In this document: in pieces, positions 29,151 to 38,283 of the stretch
Numbering within the stretch: position 1 is the stretch's first letter
How the letters are laid out: the number at the start of each line of letters is the position of its first letter
Assembly: GCA_001642945.1 (NCBI GenBank)
Contig: LGRT01000023.1
Coordinates: 244,908-308,907 of the forward strand
Origin: Rhodobacteraceae bacterium SB2
GTDB lineage: Bacteria; Pseudomonadota; Alphaproteobacteria; Rhodobacterales; Rhodobacteraceae
Length of the DNA: 64,000 nt
Direction of reading: 5' to 3'
Position numbers and translations under genes: made by a program
The notes under the pieces: generated by a model
Databases searched by the model: none
What the model saw: the letters and a program-made list of their open reading frames with translations, nothing else
Told to the model about the DNA's origin: nothing

Positions 29151-29280
29151 CAAACACTCCATCTGGGGCGGATAAATTTATCCTGCCTCAATGAAAGTAA
29201 CGTCCATATTCCAAAAATGTTCAGTCGGCGGTGCAAAAATGATGGCGCCGGTAGGAAGACCCAAAAAAACGTCTAGCTGG

Positions 29281-29317
29281 AAAACATAAAATCAGGCGCC
29301 CGCGAGCGGCGGACACC
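29281..29317 (-). terminator. Rho-independent terminator of icd
   Basis: On the minus strand, GGTGTCCGC pairs with GCGGGCGCC (nine pairs, two of them G-U) around a five-base loop. The hairpin is followed by TGATTTTATGTTTT. It starts nine bases after the icd stop. Confidence 0.6.
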
Positions 29318-29325
29318 ATGATTGT

Positions 29326-31548
29326 TTAACCAATAATATCCAGAAAGGTTTGTGATCCGCGCATGGCGGCTTCGGATTTTTGAGCATCCATATTGTAATA
29401 GCCCCCAAGATCCACGGCTTTGCCTTGCAGCGCAGACAGCTCGGCTATGATGGTGGCTTCATTCTCCGCCAATGCCCCAGCAATCGGGGTAAAATGTGCC
29501 GCAACATCTGCATCATCTTTTTGCGAGGCCAGCGCCTGAGCCCAATATAGAGCGAAGTAAAAATGGCTGTCGCGGTTATCGGGCTGCCCAACCCGGCGCA
29601 TCGGCGATCTGTTATGATCCAAAACGCCTTGCACAGCGGCATCCACCGCATCACCTAGAATTTTGGCTTTTGCATTTTCTTTTACATCTGCCAAGAAATT
29701 AAAGCTTTCTCCAATGGCGCAAAACTCCCCCAAGGAATCCCAGCGTAAATGGTTTTCTTCCATCAATTGCTGCACGTGTTTGGGGGCCGAGCCCCCTGCT
29801 CCGGTTTCGAACAAGCCGCCGCCATTCATCAGCTTTACGATCGAAAGCATTTTGGCAGATGTGCCCAGCTCTAAGATCGGAAATAAATCGGTTAGATAAT
29901 CGCGCAGCACATTTCCGGTTACAGCAATTGTATTGCGCCCATCGCGGATTGTTTCAAAACTGGCGCGGGTCGCGGCGCGCGGCGCCATAATCACAAATTT
30001 ATCAGAAACGCCTGCAGCGGCCAATAAAGGGCGCACATAAGCAATCAGCTCAGCATCATGCGCCCGCGCCTCATCCAGCCAGAAAACCGCCTGGCAATTT
30101 TCAGCTTTTTGTCGATCGATTGCCAGCTTTACCCAATCTTCAATCGGCGCTTTACGCGTTGAGGCCGAGCGCCAAATATCACCTTTTTCCACGAGCTGTT
30201 CGTGCAAAACATCACCATTGGCGAACACCATTCTCACGGTGCCCTCTTCAGGAATTTCAAATGTAGTGGGATGCGAGCCGTATTCTTCAGCTTTTTGCGC
30301 CATAAGGCCAACATTTTGTACAGTGCCCGCGCGCGTTGGATCTAACGCACCGTTCTTTTTGCAGTCTTCAACAGCCTCTTCGTATACCGCTGCATAAGAA
30401 CTGTCTGGAATAACGCAATTTGCATCCGCCTCAGCGCCATCGGGCCCCCAGCCTTTGCCACCTGCGCGGATCAAAGCCGGCATCGACGCATCAATAATCA
30501 CATCGGAGGGCACGTGCAAATTGCTGATACCCTTATCCGAATTCACCATATAAAGCGGTGGGCGGTCTGCCAACACATCCGCAATCGCGGCCTCTATCTG
30601 ATCTTTTTCAGGAAGTGATTGAATATCCTCGATCATCGCGCCAATCCCAGAATTAGGATTGATGGCCGCAGCCTGTAAAACATCACCAAAACGGTCAAAA
30701 ACCGGTTGCAAATAGGCTTTTACTGCATGGCCGAAAATAATCGGGTCCGACACTTTCATCATGGTGGCTTTTAAGTGCAAGGAAAACAAAACACCGTCTT
30801 TTTTTGTTGCCTCGATTTGGCCATCCAAAAACTGCCTTAAAGCTTTAGCCGACATAAAGGTGGCATCCACAATCGTACCTTCTGGAAAGTCTAAACCGTC
30901 TTTCAACACCTGAACATTACCATTCGCGCAGACCAATTCGATCCGCGCCGGGCCTGCCTGCGCCGCGCTCAGCGTAACCGAGCGCTCATTCGATCTGAAA
31001 TCCCCAATTGACATACTGGCCACGCTGGTTTTGCTCGACGCGCTCCACGCGCCCATGGAATGCGGATTGGCCATCGCATATTTTTTCACCGCACGGGCAG
31101 CACGGCGATCCGAATTACCCTCGCGCAGCACCGGGTTTACCGCTGAGCCTTTGATCGTATCAAATTTCGCGCGCACTTGCTTTTCTGCATCGCTTGCCGG
31201 ATTTTCAGGATAATCGGGAATATCATAACCCTGCGCTTGTAATTCTTTGACCGCCGCCACCAATTGCGGGACCGAAGCCGATATATTCGGCAATTTGATC
31301 ACGTTGGCCTCAGCCGTTTTAACCAGCTGGCCCAAAGCCGCCAGATCATCTTCCTGGCGTTGCTCCGCCGTTAAATTTTCGGGAAAAGTCGCGATGATCC
31401 GACCCGCCAGAGAAATGTCTTTTGTTCCAATAGAAACGCCTGCAGCCGCCGCAAAACTGCGCACAATCGGCAGTAACGAAACAGATGCTATTTGGGGTGC
31501 TTCATCTACTTTTGTAAAAATAATATCGGGGGTTGTGCTCTCAGTCAT
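29326..31548 (-). CDS. icd: NADP-dependent isocitrate dehydrogenase, monomeric
   Basis: A 740-residue monomeric-type isocitrate dehydrogenase that converts isocitrate to 2-oxoglutarate in the TCA cycle. The N-terminal [38 protein letters not shown] and [26 protein letters not shown] segments are characteristic of this family, whose single chain folds like the dimer of other Icd proteins. The frame extends 15 codons upstream, but GAGGCGAGAG directly before the ATG at 31548 decides the start. Length fits the family (about 740). Confidence 0.96.
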   Translation of the reverse strand: MTESTTPDIIFTKVDEAPQIASVSLLPIVRSFAAAAGVSIGTKDISLAGRIIATFPENLTAEQRQEDDLAALGQLVKTAEANVIKLPNISASVPQLVAAVKELQAQGYDIPDYPENPASDAEKQVRAKFDTIKGSAVNPVLREGNSDRRAARAVKKYAMANPHSMGAWSASSKTSVASMSIGDFRSNERSVTLSAAQAGPARIELVCANGNVQVLKDGLDFPEGTIVDATFMSAKALRQFLDGQIEATKKDGVLFSLHLKATMMKVSDPIIFGHAVKAYLQPVFDRFGDVLQAAAINPNSGIGAMIEDIQSLPEKDQIEAAIADVLADRPPLYMVNSDKGISNLHVPSDVIIDASMPALIRAGGKGWGPDGAEADANCVIPDSSYAAVYEEAVEDCKKNGALDPTRAGTVQNVGLMAQKAEEYGSHPTTFEIPEEGTVRMVFANGDVLHEQLVEKGDIWRSASTRKAPIEDWVKLAIDRQKAENCQAVFWLDEARAHDAELIAYVRPLLAAAGVSDKFVIMAPRAATRASFETIRDGRNTIAVTGNVLRDYLTDLFPILELGTSAKMLSIVKLMNGGGLFETGAGGSAPKHVQQLMEENHLRWDSLGEFCAIGESFNFLADVKENAKAKILGDAVDAAVQGVLDHNRSPMRRVGQPDNRDSHFYFALYWAQALASQKDDADVAAHFTPIAGALAENEATIIAELSALQGKAVDLGGYYNMDAQKSEAAMRGSQTFLDIIG

Positions 31549-31702
31549 CGCTCTCGCCTCTTTCCTGCTTTGCGGTTGCTTTAGAGGATCCACCGATGTT
31601 TGTCCAATGGCTGAGCTGGTAAAAAAACCTTAAGTCTAAACGTCAACCCGCCACGCGGCCAACAGCCGCTCGATCGATGCCCACGCCTTTTCGAAAAACG
31701 CT

Positions 31703-32158
31703 TTAAAAAGACCGCGCGCCTTGCGCCTCCTCAGGTGCTACCGGCATCATTGTTGTTTGTAAAATCGCAATTTTTTGTTGGGTTTTTTCGGTGATCGCAA
31801 AGAGATCCACAACTACCACAGACAGCCGGCGCCCGGGGCGGATAACCCGCCCAACCGCACATAGCGTGTCACCCTTTGCTGGCGCCAAATAATTGATTTT
31901 CGACTCAACCGTCAGAATATTATGACCCAGCGGTAAATACGTGATTGCAGCATATCCAGCAGCCGTATCCGCCAAAGAAAAGCCAAACCCCGCATGCGCA
32001 AACCCATGCTGATTTAAAATAGTCTCTGCAATGGGAGCTTCAATTTCAACATGCCCTAAAGACAATTTGGTCATCTTAGCCGAAAAGCTCTTCAGTAAAT
32101 TTTGGGTCTGGTAATCCCCATGAATATATTGGGCAATCTCAGGGTTTAAATCTTGCAT
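31703..32158 (-). CDS. PaaI-type hotdog thioesterase
   Basis: A 151-residue single hotdog-domain protein. NQHGFAHAGFGFSLADTAAGYAA contains the characteristic HG-x-x-x-x-x-x-x-D motif and the central helix. The strand pairs ESKINYLAPAKGDTLCAVGRVIRPGRRLSVVVVDLF complete the fold. Such enzymes cleave acyl-CoA thioesters, often of phenylacetate-type or unwanted acyl groups. It stands alone between icd and a 340-bp gap, with no pathway partner. Confidence 0.9.
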   Translation of the reverse strand: MQDLNPEIAQYIHGDYQTQNLLKSFSAKMTKLSLGHVEIEAPIAETILNQHGFAHAGFGFSLADTAAGYAAITYLPLGHNILTVESKINYLAPAKGDTLCAVGRVIRPGRRLSVVVVDLFAITEKTQQKIAILQTTMMPVAPEEAQGARSF

Positions 32159-32500
32159 TCAATGTATCCCGTAAGCTCGTTTAATAGACGCCAGCAGCGG
32201 TTATGACCCCGCCGCTGCGGTACAAGCTGTGTAACAGAGCAGTCGTTAACACAAAAGTTTTACCGTATGTTTCTTTTTCACTCAGCTAGAGGGGCGAGAT
32301 CGTTCATCTAGGTATGACTGCGGCTGAACCTGAAATACCAAAACCTTTTGAAACAGGAAAACAATGTACGGCCGGCCGGTTTTTATGCAGGCTAATTATC
32401 TCAAAATATAATTTTAATCGTGGCTTATTTGCTTTAAGTTCTGTTCATGACGTGCGGGTAAAGCTTTGGGTTTTGACTATAGAAAATTAAAGGAACTGAT
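32159..32500. other. Intergenic region, divergent promoters
   Basis: This 342-bp gap separates the starts of the thioesterase (minus) and methyltransferase (plus). GCAGCGG at 32194-32200 and CCGCTGC at 32212-32218 form an inverted repeat near the thioesterase start. No open frame or RNA gene is recognisable. Confidence 0.5.
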
Positions 32501-33271
32501 ATGAATTTTGAGGGAGATCTCAGCCTGTTGCAGCGCAAAATGGCCGCAAGCAGCGCCGGTGTACAGCGGCGCCAAGCCGTGATGGAGGCCCTGAATGTGA
32601 GAAGTGGGCAAAGTATATTGGATCTTGGATGTGGCGGTGGCCATTTGGTTGAAGAGTTGGCACGCGCCGTCGGCCCGCACGGCAAAGCCTTTGGTTTAGA
32701 TCCTAGCAAAACGCAAATCCAAGCGGCACGCGAGCGGTGTAACCGTTTTGATCAGGCTACCTTTTTTTGTTGTATGGCAGATGAAATCGCGCTGAAAGCC
32801 GCCTCATGCGATGCGGTCGCATCCATTCAAACGCTTGAGTATATTGAAGATGTTGACGCGGCTTTATCTGCTGTTATACCGCTTTTGAAAGCACAGTCAA
32901 AATTCGTAAATATCTCAATTTTATGGGATCATTTTAAATTTCATGGTGCGGATGAGGCATTAAACACCCTCATCTTCGACGCGTTTCGCGCGCATTGTTT
33001 TCATCAGATGCTGCCAATGGAGCTGCCTGGAAAATTAGCCAAACTGGCCATTCGTAATATTCACACACGGTCCTTGGCGTTTGTGATCACGCAGCGCCAT
33101 GAAAATTCTCCGGCACGGTTTACCGAGGCAGTGATGGCAAATTTTGCGTTGCGCCAAGGAATTGCAGAAGACAAGGTGCGCGATTGGCAAACCCAGCTTG
33201 CCGAAGCCGAAAAACAGGGGCGCTTCGGCTTCGCCAGCTTCCCCGTATTAACCACCGGAACGCTGGCTTAA
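32501..33271 (+). CDS. Class I SAM-dependent methyltransferase
   Basis: A 256-residue protein. Motif I of the Rossmann-like SAM-binding fold is ILDLGCGGGHLVEEL, followed by GLDPSKTQIQAARERC (motif II acidic residue) and DAVASIQTLEYIEDVDAALS. This pattern resembles UbiE/MenG-like and small-molecule methyltransferases. AAAGGAACTGAT precedes the ATG. The substrate is unknown; the C-terminal half carries no recognisable specificity motif. Confidence 0.88.
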   Translation: MNFEGDLSLLQRKMAASSAGVQRRQAVMEALNVRSGQSILDLGCGGGHLVEELARAVGPHGKAFGLDPSKTQIQAARERCNRFDQATFFCCMADEIALKAASCDAVASIQTLEYIEDVDAALSAVIPLLKAQSKFVNISILWDHFKFHGADEALNTLIFDAFRAHCFHQMLPMELPGKLAKLAIRNIHTRSLAFVITQRHENSPARFTEAVMANFALRQGIAEDKVRDWQTQLAEAEKQGRFGFASFPVLTTGTLA

Positions 33272-33418
33272 CGACAAGCGCAGCCCTTGAGGAATATCTT
33301 TAAAGCACACGGAAATCATCAAGCCCAGAGCGGCAATGTTTTTGAGATTTTATGGTCACAACTGAAAAAATCACGCTAAGGTCATGGTTGGACGTGTAAA
33401 AATTTTTAGGGAGGCCGC

Positions 33419-33586
33419 GTGAATACTCAGACAGATTCTTCCTCTTCTAGCGCGCGCGGTTCGCAGCCCTCTCAAGGGGTTTTTGCCCAGCTTGGTTTGC
33501 ATATTGATGATCCTTTTGCCGGATTATCCACATTATCTCGCGTTGGGTTCTACATAACCTTGAACCCGATAGAAGGCGCAACATGA
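33419..33586 (+). CDS. Short GTG-initiated ORF before the ROK kinase
   Basis: A 55-residue frame begins with GTG directly after the strong Shine-Dalgarno TTAGGGAGG and ends in an ATGA overlap with the ROK kinase start. That arrangement suggests real translation. The product (MNTQTDSSSSSARGSQ...) is Ser-rich at the start and matches nothing I recognise. It could be a coupling leader peptide or the 5' remnant of a gene lost by deletion, since another gene in this cluster is clearly decayed. Confidence 0.45.
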   Translation: MNTQTDSSSSSARGSQPSQGVFAQLGLHIDDPFAGLSTLSRVGFYITLNPIEGAT

Positions 33587-34494
33587 ATATTGCAGGTGGC
33601 ATAGACCTCGGAGGCACAAAAATCGAAGCCCAGCGCTTTGATCACAATTGGGATATTGGCGAAAAGCGCCGCATTGACACGCCAAAAACCTATCCCGAGC
33701 TTTTAAGCACAATGGCCATGCTAATCAGCTGGCTGAAAGTTAGCGATGCCGCTCTGCCAATTGGCGTGGCAGCAGCCGGGTTGCTCAATCCGACCACCGG
33801 AGCCTCGATTGCCGCCAACCTTCCAAGCCATGGGCAAAAATTTCACCGTGATTTAGAGGCCGAATGTAACGCAGCGCTCACCCTGACTAATGATTGCCGT
33901 GCCTTCGTTCAAGCGGAAGCCCGCTTTGGATCTGGATCTCAAACAGGCTGCATGCTCGGAATAGTGCTGGGTACGGGCGTAGGCGGAGCCATAGCAATCA
34001 ATGGTTGTTTGGTAAATAACGGCCACGGACAATCGGGCGAATTTGGACATTTACCCATGCCAGCAGAAACCGTTGCACAGCATAAGCTGCCGCTTCTCAT
34101 ATGCGGATGCGGGCGCAAAGGCTGCTATGAAACGCTGGCCTCGGGCCCTGGGCTTGAACGGTTGGCGTTTCACCTCTTGGGGCGAAAAATTTCTGCGCAT
34201 CGCCTGATCTTCGAAAAAAAAGCGCAACCTGATTTAGAAAAGATCTGGCAAATTTGGTGTAGCGTAAATGCGCAGCTTCTTCATGCGCTAATCCTGACCA
34301 TCGATCCGCATATCATCGTGCTGGGCGGCGGGCTTTCCACCATAGAGGGCTTAATACCAGCGTTGGAAAAGCATCTGGCGCGCCTTCAATGGGATGGTTT
34401 GCCAATTCCCGTGATCAAAAAAGCTGCGCGCGGTGAAACGGCAGCGGCCTTGGGGGCCGCTTATCAGGCGTGGCAAGGGGCGCAAAATGTCTGA
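33583..34494 (+). CDS. ROK-family sugar kinase, probably N-acetylglucosamine kinase
   Basis: A 303-residue ROK kinase. The ATP-phosphate motif GGIDLGGTKIE, the NDCRAF segment, VLGTGVGGAIAINGCLVNNG, the catalytic ExGH region SGEFGHLPM and the zinc-binding CGCGRKGCYETLASG are intact. The neighbouring nagA deacetylates GlcNAc-6-phosphate, which makes a GlcNAc kinase role likely. The ATG overlaps the small upstream frame, and the stop overlaps the start of the GatZ/KbaZ remnant. Other hexosamines cannot be excluded. Confidence 0.88.
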   Translation: MNIAGGIDLGGTKIEAQRFDHNWDIGEKRRIDTPKTYPELLSTMAMLISWLKVSDAALPIGVAAAGLLNPTTGASIAANLPSHGQKFHRDLEAECNAALTLTNDCRAFVQAEARFGSGSQTGCMLGIVLGTGVGGAIAINGCLVNNGHGQSGEFGHLPMPAETVAQHKLPLLICGCGRKGCYETLASGPGLERLAFHLLGRKISAHRLIFEKKAQPDLEKIWQIWCSVNAQLLHALILTIDPHIIVLGGGLSTIEGLIPALEKHLARLQWDGLPIPVIKKAARGETAAALGAAYQAWQGAQNV

Positions 34495-34741
34495 GCTGCC
34501 GCGCGAATTCATTGCGCGCTACACAGCGGGCGGCGCGGTTGGCATTGCTTCGGTTTGCTCTGCGCATCCCGAAATATTGATCAATCGCTTGCATTTTCTA
34601 ATTTTTACCTTTGCGCAAGTGTTGGCGCCCAAAGTCATTAAGCGCTCTGCAGCAGTGATAAAAACCACTGCTTTGGCTCTGGCGCGCGCGAAGGTCCACT
34701 GGGCGCTTCCGGCGTATTCTTTCGAGGGTGCAGATGACTAG
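34487..34741 (+). pseudogene. Remnant of a GatZ/KbaZ-type tagatose-bisphosphate aldolase accessory protein
   Basis: The frame starts with an ATG overlapping the ROK stop, and its first 30 residues match the N-terminus of GatZ/KbaZ proteins: REFIARYTAGGAVGIASVCSAHPEIL corresponds to the conserved GIYAVCSAHPLVL. After that the sequence loses all resemblance and stops at 84 residues, against about 420 in the family. It overlaps the nagA start by eight bases. This is best read as an internal deletion in a former gene between the ROK kinase and nagA. The short frame may still be translated and couple nagA. Confidence 0.6.
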
Positions 34742-35888
34742 TCACAATGATGTTGATTATTGGCTCTGCCCAGACCAGCTGTTCGAAAACGGCGTTTTGA
34801 AACATGGGCGCGCGCTTGGCATCACAGAGGGTAAGGTTGAAGCTGTCAAAGCGCAGGACGCCCTGCCCCAAAATGTAAATTTAAAGCGCGTTGCGGGTAT
34901 AATTTCGCCGGGCTTTGTGGATTTACAAGTCAATGGCGGTGGCGGCGTTTTGCTCAACGCAACCCCCACCGCAGAGGCCATGTGGGCAATTGCAAAAGCG
35001 CATCGTCAATTTGGCACAACCGCGCTGCTGCCCACCGTGATCACCGACCATCCAGATATATTGGGCAAAGCGGCCCAAGCCGCGCTCACAGCCTTCGGCA
35101 AAAACGGCGTCTGCGGCCTGCATATTGAAGGCCCGCATATTTCACAGCGGCGCCGCGGCACGCATAACGCAGACCATATCCGTCCGTTTGATGACATGAC
35201 TTTGAACAGCGTTGATAAATTATGCATGGCCAAAATACCCGTTATGATTACCCTAGCGCCCGAGATTGTGCCACCAGATCATATCGCAAAGCTTGTGAAC
35301 ATGGGCGCTATCGTTTCGATCGGGCATTCAGAGGCTGCTCCCGCAGATATCACTGCGGCGCGCTTGGCCGGGGCGCGCTGCTTTACGCATCTTTTCAATG
35401 CCATGTCGCCGATGCAGGGGCGGGATCCCGGGGTGACCGGCACGGCCATTCTGTCAAGCTCTTATGTGGGGATCATCTGCGATGGCATCCATGTCGCCGA
35501 TGACATGGTTGCCTTGGCGCTGCGCGCGCGGCCCGAGCCAAATTTGACGTTTCTTGTGTCAGATGCGATGCCAACCGTTGGTGGGCCTTCACAATTTGAC
35601 CTGTATGGGCAAAGTATCAAACTTGATCAAGGGCGGCTAATAAACGCAGAAGGTTCGCTGGCTGGCGCGCATACAACATTGGCTGCTGGTATTCGCCGAC
35701 TGGTCTCAAACCTAAACATACCTGTGCAAACCGCGCTCAAAATGGCAATTTCAGTCCCCTGTGCGGTTATGGGTCTAGACCTTGATCGACTGCAAGGCCA
35801 GAAGATTGAGGCGCTCTTACATTTGAACGCGCAAGGCTCCTATACTGGGCCGGTTTCCCAGATTAGCCCCCCTCAAAAACCCAGATAA
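34734..35888 (+). CDS. nagA: N-acetylglucosamine-6-phosphate deacetylase
   Basis: A 384-residue amidohydrolase that removes acetate from GlcNAc-6-phosphate. The family features appear in order: SPGFVDLQVNGGGG, HIEGPHISQRRRGTH, ISIGHSEA-like VSIGHSEAAPADI, CFTHLFNAMSPM, GIICDGIHV and the catalytic Asp in LVSDAMPTVGG. The ATG at 34734 follows GAGGG and is preferred to the one two codons earlier. It lies just after the GatZ/KbaZ remnant and probably shares a transcript with the ROK kinase. Confidence 0.94.
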   Translation: MTSHNDVDYWLCPDQLFENGVLKHGRALGITEGKVEAVKAQDALPQNVNLKRVAGIISPGFVDLQVNGGGGVLLNATPTAEAMWAIAKAHRQFGTTALLPTVITDHPDILGKAAQAALTAFGKNGVCGLHIEGPHISQRRRGTHNADHIRPFDDMTLNSVDKLCMAKIPVMITLAPEIVPPDHIAKLVNMGAIVSIGHSEAAPADITAARLAGARCFTHLFNAMSPMQGRDPGVTGTAILSSSYVGIICDGIHVADDMVALALRARPEPNLTFLVSDAMPTVGGPSQFDLYGQSIKLDQGRLINAEGSLAGAHTTLAAGIRRLVSNLNIPVQTALKMAISVPCAVMGLDLDRLQGQKIEALLHLNAQGSYTGPVSQISPPQKPR

Positions 35889-36924
35889 CGCAATCAAACA
35901 AGCGGGTGGCGCGCCTCACATACAGGGGCGGTGGCTTGACGTTGCGGGGATATATAAGAAAGCTTGCAAGCCGCCATTGATGGTGGTGCAGATTGGCTCG
36001 AACTTTGCGCCAGTTTAGCCCTAGGCGGATGAACCACAACAATATACTAGTTAGTCTTGGCAAAACTTTTATCGATCTCTTGTTATGCCATAAGCCGCCC
36101 GTGCGCCGGCAATTTCAACTTCAGTTCTGAAACATTTTCTCACATGCGGGGCGAGGTCAAGCGGAACGCGAAGCGAAGTTGGTAGGCGCCATGCTAGGGG
36201 CACATAGAGAGAGGCGAAAGTCACGCCGATTGGCCGCTTGAAAACACGCGGCCCACGGATCGGGCACATCGCTGCATCAATTTATCAATAATCTGAATGA
36301 TCTGTTAGATTCTGCATCACGCTTTACGCTCGAATTTCGAACGAAATCTAATATCTGGCGATACACAATATGCGAAAGACGGATTGGAACCCAGCGGTTG
36401 AGACGATCATCATGATGCGCGGCGGCGGGCTGCCTCAGTCAGATTTACAAGACTTTATCTCCTATAGAGCTCCCAAGGAATTTCATGGTTCTTGTCATCG
36501 GAATTCAAAGCTTACCCCTTTCGCGGCGGCGGGCTGCCCCGAGCTTGCTTACTATCGCCGCAAACCGGTACTTAGATTGTAAGAGAGATAAAACTTATCT
36601 GAAACAAACCCGCTCTGGCCTAAGGCTGTTGAGGCCGCGCTATTCACGTGGCTCAGAGTGAACTTGTGGGAAAAGCCTTGCTTAATTCATAAAGAGCGGC
36701 AGCTCACGATAAAGCGCTGTACCGGGGCGCATAACTTGTTTTCGGCACGGCGTGCAAGGCGCAGCGCTCTGGCTGAAAAGATGCCTTTTGATCACTTCAA
36801 AACGCGTCTTTTCCGCCCGATGCGCCCCGAAGTTAATATCTGATAAACTATTGGAGTTAGAGTTTGCACTCTGCTACGATTCGATAACGCCTGGTTCTAA
36901 TACCGCACAAATGAAGGAAAAACC
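35889..36924. other. 1-kb gene-poor region
   Basis: No convincing gene was found in this 1,036-bp stretch between nagA and the 101-residue ORF. Short frames at 36069-36269 (minus) and 36370-36582 (plus) lack ribosome sites and recognisable products. It holds a 17-bp direct repeat and a small GGCCT/AGGCC hairpin near 36620. Base composition is mixed. It looks like decayed DNA. Confidence 0.6.
36418..36538. repeat. 17-bp direct repeat
   Basis: CGCGGCGGCGGGCTGCC occurs at 36418-36434 and exactly again at 36522-36538, 104 bp apart, in the gene-poor region. The flanks differ. Its nature (recombination trace, repeated extragenic element or chance GC-rich match) is open. Confidence 0.55.
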
Positions 36925-37230
36925 GTGTCGGAAGAAATCTGGACAATTATCAAATACAAGCCAAAAGAAGGTTGCGAAGACAAATTTGTTGAGGGTCTCA
37001 AGCGCCTGGAACAAATCATCGAGAAATCCAAAGCAGGTCAAGAATTTCAAAATAAATTCATCAAAATTGACAGTGGAGAATATGTGCAAATTATAGGTCT
37101 TCCCAATTTAGAATCTTTGCTCGACGGGCAAATTGAAGGCCTAGATTGGCTGGATAGCGTCGACCAATTGCTCGACTATTATGAAGATGACAGCCGCACC
37201 GAAGCTTTCTCGGGCTTTGTCATTGATTGA
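36925..37230 (+). CDS. Hypothetical protein, 101 residues
   Basis: A small acidic protein with an alternating strand-helix pattern: IWTIIKYKPKEGCEDKFVEGLKRLEQII and YVQIIGLPNLESLLDGQIEGLDWLDSVDQLLDYYEDD. The layout resembles dimeric alpha-beta barrel (ABM-like) folds, but no family is recognised. It is followed 43 bp later on the same strand by a short-chain dehydrogenase. Codon use is similar to the neighbours. Confidence 0.65.
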   Translation: MSEEIWTIIKYKPKEGCEDKFVEGLKRLEQIIEKSKAGQEFQNKFIKIDSGEYVQIIGLPNLESLLDGQIEGLDWLDSVDQLLDYYEDDSRTEAFSGFVID

Positions 37231-37273
37231 AACCGCCCCTACCCGGGCTTACGCTATATTGGAGCCGTAAATT

Positions 37274-38191
37274 ATGACAAAAATCGCAATAGTAACGGGC
37301 GCCTCCCGAGGCTTTGGCCGTGGAACCGCGCGCATTCTCGCAAGCGAAGCCGGCTATAAGGTCTATGCGACAGCAAGAACAGAATCTGCTTTGCACAGTC
37401 TTCAAAAAGAAGTGGCTGAAAGCAATGCTGCGGGTGAGGTTATCCCGGTTGTATTGGATCAAAGTGATGATGAGGCGGTGGCCGAGTTTGTGCGCCGCGT
37501 AAGCGCGTCGGAAGAAAAAATCGATCTTCTTGTCAATAGCGCCTATGCCGGACTGATCGCCATGACACCACATTTTGGAAAGCCGTTTTGGGAACGTCCC
37601 ATTTCGGTTTTTGATGGCTCAATGGATATTGGCGTTCGCGGCGCTTATGTGATGAGCGCATTGGTGGCACCCGCAATGGTAAAGGCCAAAAACGGGTTGA
37701 TCGTTCAAATTTCGAGCTATGGCGGGTTCGCATATGTTTTTGACGTTGGCTACGGGGTTGCCCATGCCGCGATGGACCGGCTCAGTTTTGATATGGCCAC
37801 CGAATTACAAGACCATAATGTGCGTGCCGTCACGCTGCACCCGGCAGGTGGACAAACAGAAGTCACAGCCTTTCCCCAGGGCGAAAGCCCGACCTATGTG
37901 GGGCGCGCTGTTATGGCGTTGGCTGAAAAAGCCGATGATGTATATCTTACAAAAGCAAATGGAAAAACGCTGTTTACATCCGAACTTGCCCAAAAATTCG
38001 ATTTCTCTGAAGACGGTCAAACAGATGGCAGTTTAAACCAAGCCAGAGTAGAGGCTCTTCAACCCTTCAAAGACATCAGCGCAAAACGGCTGGCTCAATA
38101 CGATTTTGACGCGCCGTTGCCAAACCCTTCAGATACAAATAATCCAGATTTTGCGGCTCTTTTCCCGGGGGCAAAAAACTTCAAGCAATGA
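37274..38191 (+). CDS. Short-chain dehydrogenase/reductase with altered YxxxK motif
   Basis: A 305-residue Rossmann-fold SDR. The cofactor motif is TGASRGFG (residues 8-15), the NNAG position is NSAY, the catalytic Ser pair is ISSYGG (147-148) and the Tyr is Y160. The Lys expected four residues later is His (YGVAH, H164). All other family features look intact, so this is either an inactive SDR or one using His. GGAGCC precedes the ATG. The C-terminal 70 residues extend beyond the usual 250-residue SDR. Confidence 0.85.
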   Translation: MTKIAIVTGASRGFGRGTARILASEAGYKVYATARTESALHSLQKEVAESNAAGEVIPVVLDQSDDEAVAEFVRRVSASEEKIDLLVNSAYAGLIAMTPHFGKPFWERPISVFDGSMDIGVRGAYVMSALVAPAMVKAKNGLIVQISSYGGFAYVFDVGYGVAHAAMDRLSFDMATELQDHNVRAVTLHPAGGQTEVTAFPQGESPTYVGRAVMALAEKADDVYLTKANGKTLFTSELAQKFDFSEDGQTDGSLNQARVEALQPFKDISAKRLAQYDFDAPLPNPSDTNNPDFAALFPGAKNFKQ

Positions 38192-38208
38192 CGAATAAGA
38201 AGCTAAAG

Positions 38209-38241
38209 CTTAGGTGGCATTAGACGGCCACCTAAGCGTCT
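38209..38241. terminator. Strong hairpin between convergent genes
   Basis: CTTAGGTGGC (38209-38218) pairs perfectly with GCCACCTAAG (38227-38236). An overlapping alternative pairs AGACG (38222-38226) with CGTCT (38237-38241). No U-run follows, so classical rho-independent termination is not certain. It lies between the ends of the SDR and the aldehyde dehydrogenase. Confidence 0.5.
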
Positions 38242-38283
38242 GATACAGGCCATACCTATCAAAAAACTGCTGGAAACGCTTGC

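Noticed and set aside
36069..36269. Short minus-strand frame in the gene-poor region
   Set aside because: No ribosome site, no recognised motif and no neighbour that would support it.
36370..36582. 70-codon plus-strand frame in the gene-poor region
   Set aside because: It crosses both copies of the 17-bp repeat and has no supported start. The repeat alone can produce an open stretch.
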